Part shown: positions 35,289-48,361 of the stretch, piece by piece
Layout: every line of letters starts with the position of its first letter
Position numbering within the stretch: the stretch's first letter is position 1
NCBI GenBank assembly: GCA_963921825.1
Contig: OY997595.1
Span: 19,461,228 to 19,525,227, forward strand
Length of the DNA: 64,000 bases
DNA from: Erodium maritimum
Lineage: Eukaryota; Streptophyta; Magnoliopsida; Geraniales; Geraniaceae
Reading direction: 5' to 3'
Position numbers and translations under genes: made by a program
The notes under the pieces: generated by a model
Database searches by the model: none
What the model saw: the letters and a program-made list of their open reading frames with translations, nothing else
Told to the model about the DNA's origin: nothing

Positions 35289-36029
35289 TGTCACGTCCTA
35301 AATCCGGTTTTGACCGGACTCGAGACGTCAACTAAAAATAATAATAAAGTAAGCAAATATTTAAATGAAATAAACTTCAACAATAGTTCAAACTGATAAA
35401 TCCTGATAATAAGAGTCAATACTTAAAATCCAAGTAATAAATTGTTTAGTACAAAAGGAAAGTACGTCTCTAGACCATCCCAACTAGGACTCTCGCTAAG
35501 CTTCCAAGCTTCGAGACATCCTCTAAATCAAATCGCGATCAAAACCTGTAGAACAGTAAAAGAGGGGGTGAGCTTTCGCTCAGTAGGAAAAAGTAGTAAA
35601 GGGAGTGAGCAATTGCTCAATACCACGGATACCCGTCCGATTATGGCATACTAGTAAGGCAATAACAAGGATCATTTAAACAAGTAACCCAAAGACAACG
35701 CTTGACCCCACTCGGTAGCAACCCGTAAATCAAACTCGATACTGAACCGACACTCATACATTTCTTCTCAACTATGCTCTTAGCACCCGTCACCTAAACA
35801 ATTCTCAATGGACAACGACCACGATTATCTCACAACTGACCACGCGTGCGAACTCGCACGACAATACAATGAACTCAGATATAAATGCATTCGAAATCAC
35901 AGAAGATCACATAACATGCATAAGTAACCACAGTGAACCAAACCGATCAACACACAAAGTAATATCATTAGCAACCACTTCCACACTAGATGTCCCAGAA
36001 CAATGCGCCGGCTTCCATAGCCCGGCTCA

Positions 36030-36480
36030 CCATATCGTACCGAACTCGACATCGGCCTAGATATCTTCCCAGAACACACAACATCAGGGTGCAACTCATA
36101 ACATACCGGACCAGAATCCTCCGTCGGTCGGGTATCTTCCTGTAGCACGGGGCACAAATCACATCACACATACCATACCGGAAACTCAACCTCGGCCTAG
36201 GTACCCTATACCGGAATCATCTACGGTATAGACATTGCCCTGGAACACCATCCTCGGCTCTAGATATCCTGTACCGGAATCCTCCACGGCACAGATATCG
36301 CACCGGAACAAATCCTCGGCCTAGATATCCTATACCGGAATCCTCTACGGTATAGATATCGTACCAGAACATCATCCTCAGCCTAGATATCCTATACCGG
36401 AATCCTCCACGATATAGATATCGGGCCAATACACCATCCTCAAACATATCATACCAGCATACCATACCGAACAAATCTTA
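36030..36480 (-). repeat. LTR tandem array, about 60 bp units
   Basis: Units combine CGGCCTAGATATC, CTATACCGGAATCCTC and ACGGTATAGATATCG, about six to seven times with variation. It occupies the same relative position as the 60-70 bp array of the first element's LTRs but has its own unit sequence. Confidence 0.7.
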
Positions 36481-36942
36481 CCGAACACACCACATCGGTC
36501 TATCAATCACCCGATCATATCACAAGACAATAGTTCACGCTAACAGTCACTACATTCTCATAACATATCATGACCCTTAATTTAACAACGGAGCATACCA
36601 CATACCGAACATTACAAATTACTGATCACAACAAGCGCAACCAACACACAATCCTACGGGCACGACCTGGCCCACATGCGATACTACAGCACAGCAAATC
36701 CCACACCTACAGGCACGACCTGGCCCACAAGTGGTTCCATATTTATATGACTACGCTAGTTATTCACATCCTACATGTAATTCTATAATTATTCCGGTTG
36801 TTCATATCCTATATGCATTCTAGTAACTTTCCGCAATTAAACCGGTATTCGCTACTTTTCCCTACCTCAACCGCTATCCAACACGAGCAACCACGAGTCG
36901 CCTAGTAGCCTCTTCCGCCGTGATCGGGAACAACGTCTAAGA

Positions 36943-38575
36943 TGTCACGCCCCAAATCCGGTTTTGACCGGACTCGAGACGTGAACTTAAAATAATAAAT
37001 AATACGGTAAAATTTCGAAAGATAAAATTTTAAAAGTGATAATAAATCAATTGAAAAAGTTAACAGCTCACAAAACCCAGTATATAAAATTCGGTTCAAA
37101 ATAAACGCACGTCACTAGACCGACTAGACAAGACCCGCGCCAGCTCCCAAGCTCAGCTATGTCCTGCTAGTACAAATCTCGCTCAACACCTGAAAATCAA
37201 CAATGTAAGGGGTGAGCTTTCGCCCAGTAGAGAAAGTAGTTAAGGTAATGAACATCGGCTCACCACCACGAGTAACCGTCCAATCAGGGCATACTAGTAC
37301 AACACGACTAAATACCAAACTGGGGTTCATAGCCAATATTACAATACTCTTAACGACGACTTTCACACACTCAACAATAACAACAGCAAACATAAACAAA
37401 CCAAAAACCCACAATGTACACGTCCCGCACCGCAATACCCGAACTCCACAGGCTGTACACAGCCCAATACCATCAACACCAAATCGGTAGGTCAAACGTC
37501 CATCGGACTACCTCTCGATCCAGAGGAGGCGCATAACGTCACAAAGACGTATAACGTCAAGAGTGCCGGAGACGTCCTTACAAGGACGCATTCGACGGGA
37601 CTCTAGGAAACGTCTCCAAAGGACCATAGATCATCGAGGTTGAAACACGGCACCCAGTGCCCATCACGACCCGTAGGCCCAACACGACCCTCAGGCCCAA
37701 CCACGACCCGTAGGCCCACTATGCTATGATTTGGCCCGTCGGCTCCGACCCGTCGACCCTATGCAATATGATATGATATGGCCCGTCGGCTCCGACCCGT
37801 CGGCCCTATGCAAGATGATATGATGTGGCCCGTCGGCTCCGACCCATCGGCCCTATGCAACACGACCCGTAGGCCCAACACGACCCGTAGGCCCCTACCC
37901 TATTATGGCCCGTAGGCCCCAAACAACGACCCGTAGGCCCCAAACACAACCGGAATACCATCCTCAAGGATCACACAACAAACTAAAATCACGCATCGAA
38001 ATGCAACAGATCGAACACGACTCACAGGCCCAACAAACTTACCACAACCAGTCACGTCGGTCTATCACTCACCCGACCATCACACAGCCAAGAGTTCACC
38101 TCAACACAAGCACGACACACTCGCCCACACATAATAACAACATGCTCAACGGATATACTAATCTTGTCTATTAACCCTAACGACACCGACTCACACGGCA
38201 AGCACATCAAACAATAACAGGCAACCAAACAACATGCAACCTACGGCTCGACACGGCCGATCTACCAGCACATCAATTCCCAAGACAGAAACGTTAATGT
38301 TCGCAGTTCAATCGCCTACGCTAGTTGTTCTCATCCTACAAGTTACTACGACTCGTCCGGTTATTATCTGATATAAACGTCTTTCCAGTTTTATTAATCC
38401 TAGCATGCATACTAGTAACTTTCCGAATTAAACCGGTATTCGCTACTTTCCCTACCTCACGACGATACCACAGCAGCGTCTCCTAGCTGCTGACGACCGG
38501 GCCAACACCGTCTTCTAGGGCGAAGTCTGCGTCTAGGTTTAACTCCGGTCTTCTCTTCGATCAAAACGAACTCTA
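36943..38575 (-). repeat. LTR in inverted orientation at the left end
   Basis: The U5 terminus TGTCACGCCCCAAATCCGG, the hairpin (37213-37226, stem with a G-T pair, loop GAAA) and the CCCTACCTCA block near 38450 identify a minus LTR related to the one at 59319. It contains a tandem array (37640-37960) of GACCCGTAGGCCC and GGCCCGTCGGCTCCGACCC units. No U3 end (TTCTTACA) is present. Confidence 0.7.
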
Positions 38576-38637
38576 ATTTAAAACGAAAGCCACAATTAAA
38601 ACCGGATTTAGGGCGTGACAGTTTGGTATCAGAGCCT
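38576..38637 (+). other. Residual plus U5 end and primer binding site
   Basis: AAAACCGGATTTAGGGCGTGACA ends at 38621 and resembles the 3' LTR end at 45198. TGGTATCAGAGCC (38625-38637) follows after three bases. Confidence 0.75.
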
Positions 38638-41096
38638 GGTTGCAATTTGAAATGTTTTTTTCAAACCTCGGACCGTACGTTAGTTAGGTGGGTAGAGTTA
38701 AGTGGTTCAAGTCGTAGTGCTCAGTGACGCGAGTCGGAAATATCCTGTGCGTAGAGTCGAAACGACAAGAACCTCGTTGTTAAGTGTGTTGTTTAAGCTT
38801 TGCCGTAATCAGTTTGAACCTAAATTGTCGTGTGTTGTACACCTCAGTGGATCCGTGATGCCGATCGGTTGAGATCGAGGTTGCTTCACAATCGATGCTC
38901 GAAACTGGTCAGTGCGTGTGTGTATTGATGAAACGATTGTTAGTAGGGTGCCGCCCTGGTCGGTAGTTGTTTGATTGGTAAGTGTCGTGGACTTTGGGTG
39001 AACTTGTGTGAATTGTGATTATTGTGGAGTTGAACTGTTTTACAAGTATGGACTTGACCAAGTGGTAGGTGTGAAATTATTGAGACCGCGGTGTAAAAGT
39101 TGAGATAAATTGTTGTGTGCTATACTGGTGATTGAGTGTTGTGTGCAGGTAATGTTTGGTTGTCCCGCATAAGCGGATGGTTTACTTAATTTTCGAACGG
39201 GTCATGCCCGATTTTCTGAAGAAACTGAAGTGTATGTACCATCACGATTCAGCTATAGGGGCCACTGTAGCTGGACGTGAATGGGGGGATATCAAGTGGT
39301 TACAACGTAGTTCTGGGACGCCGGAACCCTGTTGTAACGACGAGAGATCAACACCAATGTTATGTTAGAAAGAGGACGTGTTAAGAAAGTGAAACTAAGT
39401 GTTGGGTGAAAATATTGAGGTTGCTTGAAATATAAGTGGTAGTCTGCGTGACTTGATGGTAATTTTGTTGTGAAAGTGAAACTGTGTAATTCCGCTGTTT
39501 GTTTATATGATTTGTGTGATGCACTTGTGTGCAAATTCTGTGATGTGTGATATTGTGTGATTATACTACTAAGTATACTATTATTACTATAAGTACTAGT
39601 GTGGTGGACTGTGTGTGACGTTAGTTATGTTAAGCGCGTCGTTCTTTAAGGGTAAGAAACTAAACGTGGAAGTTACTGTGTGGAGGGTACTTGCGTCGTG
39701 GCACCTCGAGGTAGGAGAGGTAAACCGTTAGGGGCACAAGTGCCCGGGTTACTCTCACTGAGGAGGTTAAGAGGAGCGACACGAGCAGGTCCCCGGGCTG
39801 CAATAGGACAGAGTATCAGAGATAACGTGCGAGGCCAGAGTTACGGTGGGGATCGTTTGCACCAGTTTAGGTGGCCGTCGAGGCGAATGGATGAAAGAGG
39901 TTCAAGAGAGGGCCCCGAGCCCGGAGTTTGGGTCAAATTCTCAACCTGATGAATCGAGTGTAATACTGAGATGGTGGATACAACGATAACAATGGATCGT
40001 GGTCGCTTGGGTCAGTGTGTTTACACGGTCGGCAGCCGAGACATCAGAGACGAGTGCACGAGCGGCGAAAGGCCGCAACAACACTAGTAGGACGTCAACC
40101 CGGTCAGGAGAGGTGGCCGAATGACGATGAGATCAGAGTGACGCAGCGGAAGCGTAGTGGGCCCATAACCCACAGGCAGCGCATTCTTCGGTTTTCTTTA
40201 TACGTGAGGAGAAGTGGGAGTCTAAGAGTAGAACCTTGATGTGGTTCTGACGTCTTGACATCCCGACTGAGTACGTTGTGGTTCGGCAAGTGTGTGCAGT
40301 GTATGGTAGAAGTGGGGGTACCTCACGAAGTATCCGGAAACAAATCGCCGAGTACGACTACCACAACGCTTTCAGGCCAGTAACGCTATGGCACCGCACG
40401 AAGCGTTGGATGGTAGGTCGGGTTTGCCAAGCAGGGCACACTTGAGGTTTAAAAGTGACCGGAGTGGTCCCGAGTTGCTTGAGAAGCGACTGAAGGGTCG
40501 CGTGATCGTGGACGATTAAGAACCGTGCAGAGTTGACACGGAAGCGCGAGGATGAGGTACATGCGTGGGATCCAAGCCGTTCGGAGCCCGAGAGACTAGC
40601 ACTTGTAGTGTCTTCAGTTTCGTGGTACTGTGGGGAATCGACTTATAAACTGGTTGAGTTTGCGTTTTATTTACTTGTGTTACCGTTGGTGGTTGGTCAG
40701 GGCGTGACCACGTTTGGAGTTCGATGACAATCGTCCGAGTACCGGGACGTGGACTTCTTTTGTTTGTTGGGAGTGCAATACTTGGTCAAATGAGTGAGTA
40801 GCCGAGGAGGAGTGTACGTGTGTTGGATCCGTTTTAAGTGCGATGTGAGTTTTGTTCTGGTTTGATACCTTTACCGACGGACTGTTCTGGTATAGGATAT
40901 CTCGACCAAGCTGAGTGTGGCGGTGTGACGTCTCTACCGTCGGGGAATTTCGGTGTCGACTAACTGGTTTAAGTGTTTTCCGCGTGCTTGAGGGTTGATG
41001 GACGGGGAGTTTTAATCGAACGTTCCCTGAGAGAGGGTTAAGTGGAGCGCGTTCGTTTTGAATTTCGAGGACGAAATTCTTCTAAGGGGGGAAGAT
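38638..41096 (+). other. Non-coding internal region with conserved leader and polypurine tract
   Basis: The first 0.75 kb matches the leader of the other Ty3/gypsy element in order: CCTCGGACCGTACGT, GATCGGTTGAGATCGAGG, TGTCCCGCATAAGCGGATGG, CGAACGGGTCATGCCC, then stem-loop 1 (39239-39284) and stem-loop 2 (39299-39338). After about 39660 only short frames remain (for example 39680-39949) with no gag or pol motif. It ends with AATTTCGAGGACGAAATTC and the polypurine tract AAGGGGGGAAGA (41084-41095), a 3' signature typical of Tekay/Del-type elements. Confidence 0.7.
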
Positions 41097-41370
41097 TGTG
41101 AAGACCACCTCGGTTTAAATTTTTTTAATCATTTAAAAGTGTTCGATCGGAACGTTGAGGGTGAATTTTAGGTTTAATATCTGATTCGTAAAAAAAAATT
41201 GAACTTAAATCAGTTTTAAAAAAAAAGAAGAAAAAAAAGAAGAAGAGGGAGTTGGACCAGGGGTGGACCAGACCGATCAGCGGATCCGGGCCGAGCCAGG
41301 CCCGCTTTTTTTCTCCTTCCGTTTGGGCCGTGCCTCAGGCCTGTTAAAGGCCCAGCTAATCGAGCCCGAC

Positions 41371-41377
41371 TATATAA
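41371..41377 (+). promoter_or_regulatory. TATA box of the 3' LTR
   Basis: TATATAA in the context GACTATATAAGCCG, followed about 30 bp later by the start of a CT-rich stretch, as expected for an LTR promoter. Confidence 0.55.
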
Positions 41378-42261
41378 GCCGTTTCTAGGGTTTTCAGACC
41401 CATTCTTCCTCCTTCACTCTTGGATCCGCGCAGCCTCCCTCTACCAAACCCCTCTCTCCCTCAGACGCTTGAGTCCATCCCCTCTCCGTCGTCTCTCATC
41501 TCCGTTCAACTGAAACCCACACCACAGCCACCGCTCCTCCTCTCTCCCCTCGGCCGCCACCACCGATCCCCTCTCCGAGACCGAACTCCCGCCGCCGCCC
41601 TCCTCTCTCAGCGAGATCTAGCCACCACCCTCACCGTACTCGTCTGATTTCGTCGGCGAGCAAAGAGACCGCCGAGCTCTTCCTCTCAATCATCACCCTG
41701 CTTCTTGTTCGTCGTTCTTCTTCCCAGAGAGTCGTCGAACCCCTCGCCGTCCAGATCCGTACGGAGAGCCGTGCTCCGCCGTACTCTCTTACCTCCCCGT
41801 CGCCGTCCCCTTCTTCTATGGTGAGTCCACGACCCGTGGGACCTCGACCGGCAACGGCGCCGCCGGTGGCCGGTCGGAGGTCAACCGAGTTTTCTCCCCT
41901 CCGTCCCTTTTTCGTTTCCCCGCTGCATTTTTGGTTGGATCTGGAACTGCGTTTTTGTGGATCTGAACTGTGAATCGACCTTGTGTTAATCTGGTTTCTG
42001 GTCAGTTCGGGATCAAGAAAAGCAAAGAAGAGCAAAACAAACAAAATTATTGAGTTTGATCTGTAAAAAGGGAAAATGTTTAAAAACAAAACCAGTTTTG
42101 ATTAAATGAGAAAAATGGTTTAAAATGAGTTTTAAAATAAAATCAGATTGTTTTAAAACGGGTTTTAAGCAGCTGAACAAATATGGAACGTGGGACGTTG
42201 AGGCTAGACTGTAAACGGACCTTGAACGGGATAAAAGCGGAATGTTGAAACGGTGCCTCGG

Positions 42262-44963
42262 TGTCACGCCCCAAATCCGGTTCTTGCCCGGACTCGAGGC
42301 ATGACTAGTAAAAAGTGAGTAAAGGAGATAACACTTTAAAACCAATTCCGGAAAATTCCAATAAACAACTATAATCCAACAAAACGTAGTTCAATCATGA
42401 AATAACCCTCAAGGGGTGTAATAACAATAATCTCCACAGTTTGGTTCAAAACATAAAAATTAAAGTCCGAAGCCTCTAACAAGTACCCTGCCGAGAAGCG
42501 CCCAAGCTTCTACTCCTCAATCAAGCCTGTAGACACAACATTGAAACATAGGGGTGAGCTCACGCTCAGTAGGGAAAACACATAACAGAGTGAACCTTAA
42601 ACTCCAAAGAAACAACGGTAATGCCCACAAGATCCACAATTCACAAAACATTCCACAAGGTAGTCCATAACATCACAAATAAATTCATTAATAAAGTTAA
42701 CAAGAAGTTCTTAACAATTGGAGACAATAGATAAACCAAACAATGCCGTGGTACATGAGGTCACCACCCTCCGATCCACGTCTTACGTGTCCTCTCGGAT
42801 TTTCCCTCCAATCCAGAGGAGACGCATATCATTGAGACTATCGGAAACACCCTTTAGGGCACATATCGTCGGAAGTCTCAGAAACGTCTCCAAGGGATTT
42901 TAGATCATCGGGAACCCAGGGCCATGCTCCCATAGGAAGCGCACACGTGGGAAATTTAATAATAAGCAGTTAATAATTGAATAATGCACTCAACAGAAAT
43001 TCGAAGTAATACAAGCTCAATAACCACCAACCTAAGTCCACACACGGCTCAACCATCACCAATCCAAATCCACACACAGCTCAACCATCACCAATCCAAA
43101 TCCACACACAACTCAACCATCACCAATTCACCACAACACATAGTACACGAATCACGCAACCATAGCACACCAAATACACAATCCCAACTTACCGTTCACT
43201 TACCAGTTTCGAACCACCGGGGCATCGATCACCTGATTGCACCGCTCGGCACAGCCAGTCATACTCGATACCCCCAACAACCAATCAAGTAAATCAAGTA
43301 ATCATTCGAATACAATCAACGAGAAAATACGAGTATGATCAACTAAATCATAAAGCCTTCAAAAGAGCATTCAAGCATGAAATTCCACTAGTTTCATTAG
43401 ACTCTTTAGCCTATCCACTACGCAATCAACAACCAAGCATGTGATCCTATCACGCAACTAATCCGAGGGCTTTGCCAAGGCTCCTCTACCAGACAATCAT
43501 ATCCCAAGTATTGAAAAGCGAATTACACTAGTGATTGGCATCCTAATCGGTCACCACTAGACTCTCCGGTTATTAGCAATTGAAAGACGATTAAGCTAGT
43601 TATTCGCATCCTATATGCATGTCTAGGACCTTTTCCAATTTTATTACTTAGCATGCATACTAGGCAGCATAAACGAGAGGTTAAGGCTTTCCCTACCTCA
43701 AGGTCCTCTTCTTCAACGCTTTGGTGACGTCCGGTGATCACCACCTCGCTCTTCCCTCGGGCCTCGGTGTGATCCTTGCTCATCTAGCTCGATCCCCAAG
43801 GTCTTGGACACAAAGAAACACTAATTAGGCTCCACTTAAACAGCAAGAAAGACCCCCAAAACCCTTCCAAAGTTCAGCTCAAAACCAAGGTGTAAACACT
43901 TCGAAAAACCCCCAAGAAACCCTCACTCTGGTGGGTCACGGATCTGGTCACGGATCCGTGATGGCAACCCTCACGGTCACCGTCACGGAGCCGTGATGAG
44001 TGCCGTCACGGTCTCCCTCACGGAGCCGTGACGTCGCCCGTCACGGGATCCGTCACGGATCCGTGACGCACCAGGACAGATTCGCCCTTCTTCAACCTCC
44101 AGCTCCCAAACCCCGAAAATCCACCTTCAAACCCAGAAATTTCCCCAATCCAACCCCCAAAACAGTCCAAAACCATCAATACTCCTCTACCCATGGTAGG
44201 AATCAATACACAAACAATTTTTCCAATGATTCATCAAATCAAACCCACTTCAAAATCTCCAACCACCATTGATTTCTCCACAAAAACTTCACCAAGCTCT
44301 TCATCAACCTTCATCAACACCATCTCCCATCATTTCTACTCAACCCAACATCGTCTAGCCATTTCTCACCCAAAACCCAAGGAAATAGATGAAGAGAAAA
44401 GATGAGTAGAGAGTTCCATTACCTCTAGAATGTGAAGATGAAGAGGATGCTAGTGTTTTTGAGGGTGGAAGGCTAGAGGATGACTCCAAATGGTTCCTTC
44501 TTCTTTGATTCTCCTTCAAGCTTCCATGAGAGCTCCTCTTCCTCTCTTTCTCTCCAATTTTCGGCTACCACAAGCAACATGAAATGATTTTGGCTTCTCC
44601 AATCCAATATAATACCTAGAAGTAGTAAATGACTAAAAGCCCTTGAGTTAGAAACCCATGTAGAAGCCTTTGGGAGGGTAAAAGGGACAATGACTATCCT
44701 TTTTCTCTCCTTCAACCACAAATAGACATGTGTCCTCCCCTAGGTCATTTAAATTTCCAAAATAAATTCCAGCACTTTTAAAATTGGAGTTGTAGTCGAT
44801 ATAAAGTCTCGTTTTGACCAAAATTGACTTTATCCAATATTATACTCAAACGAAAGGGTTTTCTCCCCTGAAGCCAACCGTGATAGTGGCTACTTCGTTT
44901 GGTTTCCGGAAAAGTCCCGAGTGACTTCCGAAGTCACCGGTTCGACCGGAAGCGGGTCTTACA
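42262..44963 (-). mobile_element. Solo LTR (2702 bp) with target duplication CTCGG
   Basis: CTCGG at 42257-42261 and 44964-44968 flank it exactly. Sense ends are TGTAAGACCCGC and GGGGCGTGACA. The hairpin at 42555-42568 has a GTGA loop. Tandem copies of ACTCAACCATCACCAATCC lie at 43040-43130. 43925-44075 has several CACGG/CCGTG repeats, including the perfect palindrome GTCACGGATCCGTGAC. No internal region is left. Confidence 0.85.
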
Positions 44964-47900
44964 CTCGGGAACCGTGCCACGAAACACGTACTTTGGGAAT
45001 TGTGCCACGAAACACGTGCCTCGAGATCTGTGCATTGGGACCCTGCCCCGGGAAACGTGCACTGGTTTCGGTGCTTGAACCCGATTCATTGTAATCCTGC
45101 TTTTAGCCCGCTCGAGTCTAAAAGGCAACTATTGAACTTAAATCGAAACCGTCTTAACCTTCTAAATTAAATTGTGAAACCGGATTTTGGGTGTGACATA
45201 AGATCACAAAGTAATACGAGACTTAATAATAATTCAAGGATGATTAAAGAGGAAACACCCAAACAAATCCCCAATTACTTAACTTGTCAAAATGGGCCCG
45301 GAATGACCCATTTCGCCCGGTTTGGCGAATATGCCCGGGATCGGGAAAACGTCTCCTGGTGTCCCAAAAATTTCCATTTTCGTTGCTATCAATCCTAATT
45401 AAATTCACGTGTTCCAACGCACTTGGCGGAATCAATTTCCGATGTCCCAGCGTTTTTAATTTTGTAATTAAATTTTCTAATCACATTTTCCGAACTTTCA
45501 CGAATCACATCCATAATTCGTTCCGGGTGTGAACTATCGATCCGAGGCTCACCCAAGACCACCCGAACACGGCAACCCATACTCCGGCCAAGTGGGCCCC
45601 ACGACCACACGTGGACCGTGGGTGGCCGGACCGGAACTCCACCGTGTGGCCGGTCACGGTCCCGTGACCCTTCCTCCGACCATGGCCGGTCATTTAACCC
45701 GGTGACCGGAACTCCAATGACCGACCGGAGCTCCGGCGAACCTCTGGTCACCGGAAAAATACCTCATTTCTCCCAAAAAGTTCCTAACAAGCTCTAGATT
45801 CTCCAAAACTCCATTGTTAAGCTCTAAAACCTCAAAAATAGCCTCAACAACCCCAAAATTTCAACACCCAAGGTTGGGTCTCATCAAACTAACAAAACTC
45901 AACCCATTTTCATCAAAATCTTCCACTTTCTCTCCACAAATCATCCATTTAACCATCAAAACCCCAAACCCAAGCCTAGTTCATGCAATTTCTACCAAAC
46001 CCACAACCCAAAGTTTATTAAAATGAGATTTGATTGAGAGTTTACCTTGGGAAATGAAGAAAGGAAGAGAAATAAGGAAGGATTGAAGGTTTTTGGTGGT
46101 GGAATCAAGCAAAGGAGTCCCCTTTTCTTCTCTTCTTCTCCTTCTCCTTCAATGGAAGCTCTTCTCTCTCTCTTGTCTAGCAAGTTTCGGCCAATGCTCC
46201 AAAATGAGCTGATTTTTTTTGCCCCAAATGGCTTTTAACCTAAAAGGTAAATGTAATAACCACTTCCGGTCAACGTCAGTCAAACCTGCGAAAAACAGGA
46301 AAATTTAAAATTTTTAAGACAGACACTTAACTTAACTTAAATTGACCCCGAGGGTCATGCCGGACTTAAGTTGACCCCGTTATCGACTAAAATGAGTTAC
46401 GGGGGACTGAGGGCAACTTTCCGGTCATTTTGGGAAAGTTTGATTTTTCGCTGGAAAAGTCACCCGAGCGACGTTTTGGTCCATTCGAGGACCGTTTTGG
46501 ACCCGAAAAGCTTAGCCGTCGTCGTAGCGGTCTTAGTTGGGCCGTTTCCTTGAAGCCCGTCCAGTTTAAAAATTTCTTGGGAAAAGTGCCCGTTCGGGGC
46601 CCGAAACGTCCGTTTTTCGCGAATCTGATTGGAAAATATCAACTAGATATTTTCCAAAAGGTATGGGACCCACTTTGACACTTGTCAAGTATATGGTGGT
46701 GTAATTTTTGGAGGGAAAAGGTGTGGTTGGAGAGGGTTGGCCGAGTATGGGGTATTAAGGGAGAGAAAGTTAGTTTTGTTGTTAGTTTAATTAAATTAGA
46801 AATTAGAAGAGAGGTTTTAGAGAGAGAAGGAGAAGGAGAAGAAGAGAGAAGAAGGGAGGTTGAGCTAGGGTTTGTGATCGAGCCCTTGGATCGAGTCAAA
46901 GCAAAGAGCAATCCCGTTCCCCTCTACGGTAATACCCGAACCGATTCTCGTTTTGATTATTTTCAAGAGCTAGGGTTTGGTTATAAACTAAGGCTTAGGG
47001 TTGTGTAGAGTGTGGGGAGGTGTTGGAGACGTTTTAGAGGTGTTTGGGGGGTTTAATTTCACGTTTTCCGGTGACCGGAGGCTCGGGAGGAGCTCCGGCC
47101 ACCGTGGGTGGTGGCCGGCCGGCCATGTGGTGGCTGGCCGGAGGTGGCAGCAGCCACCACTTGGTGGCCGAGCCCCTCCCTCAAACCCTAGGGTCTCGGC
47201 CAAGCCTCTTGGGTGGGGCCCACGTGCTCGGTTGCTCGGGTTTTAATGTTCGGGTGGTTTAAAACGTCCCCCGGACCACTTATTCCTAATCGAATCGAAA
47301 TTTGGAATTAATTTGGAGAAGTTGTAATTAACGGGTTTTGGGAAACTTTAAACGTTAATTAATTGACTTAGAAGTCGGAATTCAGTTCCATCAAGTGCGT
47401 TGGGTTCCTTGAAATATTCTAAGACCGTAGAAACGAAAGTGGGGACTTTTGGAGCCCCGGAAGGCAATTAACCAAAACCGGGCAGATTCGCCATGTCGGG
47501 CGAATCTGGCCCTTACGGGTCCTTTTTCGGCAATATCGAATAATTGGGAAGTTTGGGAGTGACCGACATTGTCGGGGTTACGTTTGGGCGTTAAGTATGT
47601 AAATTTTTGGTTTATTCGTACTAGTTTAAAAGTACTTTAAATTTGTGTTCTTTTAGATCGTGCTACGGACCGAGGCAAGGGGAAGCTCGGCGAGTGACTG
47701 AGTGTGCTTCGGGTGTTGTTGGAGCGCTTTTGGGATTGTATACGAGGTAGGGAAAAGTAGCCGGATCTCGGCCCTGATTAGGGAAAGTTAATAGTAGAAT
47801 TGCATGTGACACCGGGGTGTCGTGGGTTGAGTAGAATTATTTAAATATTAGAAAAGCATGATACGGGACTGTAGCGTTTAAGAGAAAAGCATGTGACACT

Positions 47901-48054
47901 TAGTAGTGTCGTAGGAACAGAGAACTTAGCGATAATTGAATTACTGGAGGCATATGACCATGCCCGGAGGTTGTTTGTGAAACTAGTGATTTTAAGACCG
48001 TTGGAGGCATCGAGTATGCCGGAGGTTGTCGTGCGTTTTATTTAATTGTTGAGT

Positions 48055-48225
48055 TTGGGTGGCCTTGAGAGCCCTTTATTTAATTGTTGAGTTTGGGTGG
48101 CCTTGAGAGCCCGTATTTAATTGTTGAGTTTGGGTGGCCTTGAAAGCCCGTATTTAATTGTTGAGTTTGGGTGGCCTTGAGAGCCCGTATTTAATTGTCG
48201 AGTCGGGGTGGCCATGAGAGCCGTG
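48055..48225 (+). repeat. LTR tandem array, about 38 bp units
   Basis: Four to five copies of TATTTAATTGTTGAGTTTGG plus GTGGCCTTGAGAGCCCG. Confidence 0.85.
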
Positions 48226-48361
48226 TATTTAATTTGGTGTCTTGAGTGGCAGCGAGTGCCCGTGGGGTTGTTGAACCCGAGTCTTGACTGTTGAGGTGTC
48301 TTGAGTGGCCTTGAGTGCCTGTGTGATTGAACTTGCCTGTGATTGTGATTGTGGTTACCTG

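Larger units (their letters stand above)
36943..45198 (+). mobile_element. Non-autonomous Ty3/gypsy unit with two U5-type termini
   Basis: It is flanked by TAAGA at 36938-36942 and 45199-45203 and interrupts the solo LTR. The left terminus is TGTCACGCCCC (an inverted U5 end) and the right terminus is GGGTGTGACA (a direct U5 end). Left to right: a minus-oriented LTR (to about 38575), about 45 bp of plus U5 tail, an initiator-Met primer site, a leader homologous to that of the 5078-19384 element, about 1.4 kb of non-coding DNA, a polypurine tract and a plus LTR of another type that carries a nested solo LTR. No gag or pol domain was found, so proteins must come from another element. Confidence 0.75.
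41097..45198 (+). repeat. 3' LTR (plus, about 1.4 kb) interrupted by a solo LTR
   Basis: Segments 41097-42261 and 44969-45198 flank the insertion at 42262-44963. The LTR begins TGTGAAGACCACCTCGG right after the polypurine tract and ends CCGGATTTTGGGTGTGACA. A TATA box (TATATAA) lies at 41371-41377, followed by a CT-rich region. It lacks the GNRA hairpin found in the other LTRs, and its U3 is unlike theirs. Confidence 0.75.

Noticed and set aside
39680..39949. Plus frame in the non-autonomous element as a gag remnant
   Set aside because: It lies where gag should begin and has short RG-rich similarity, but no capsid or zinc knuckle motif follows, so it was not called.
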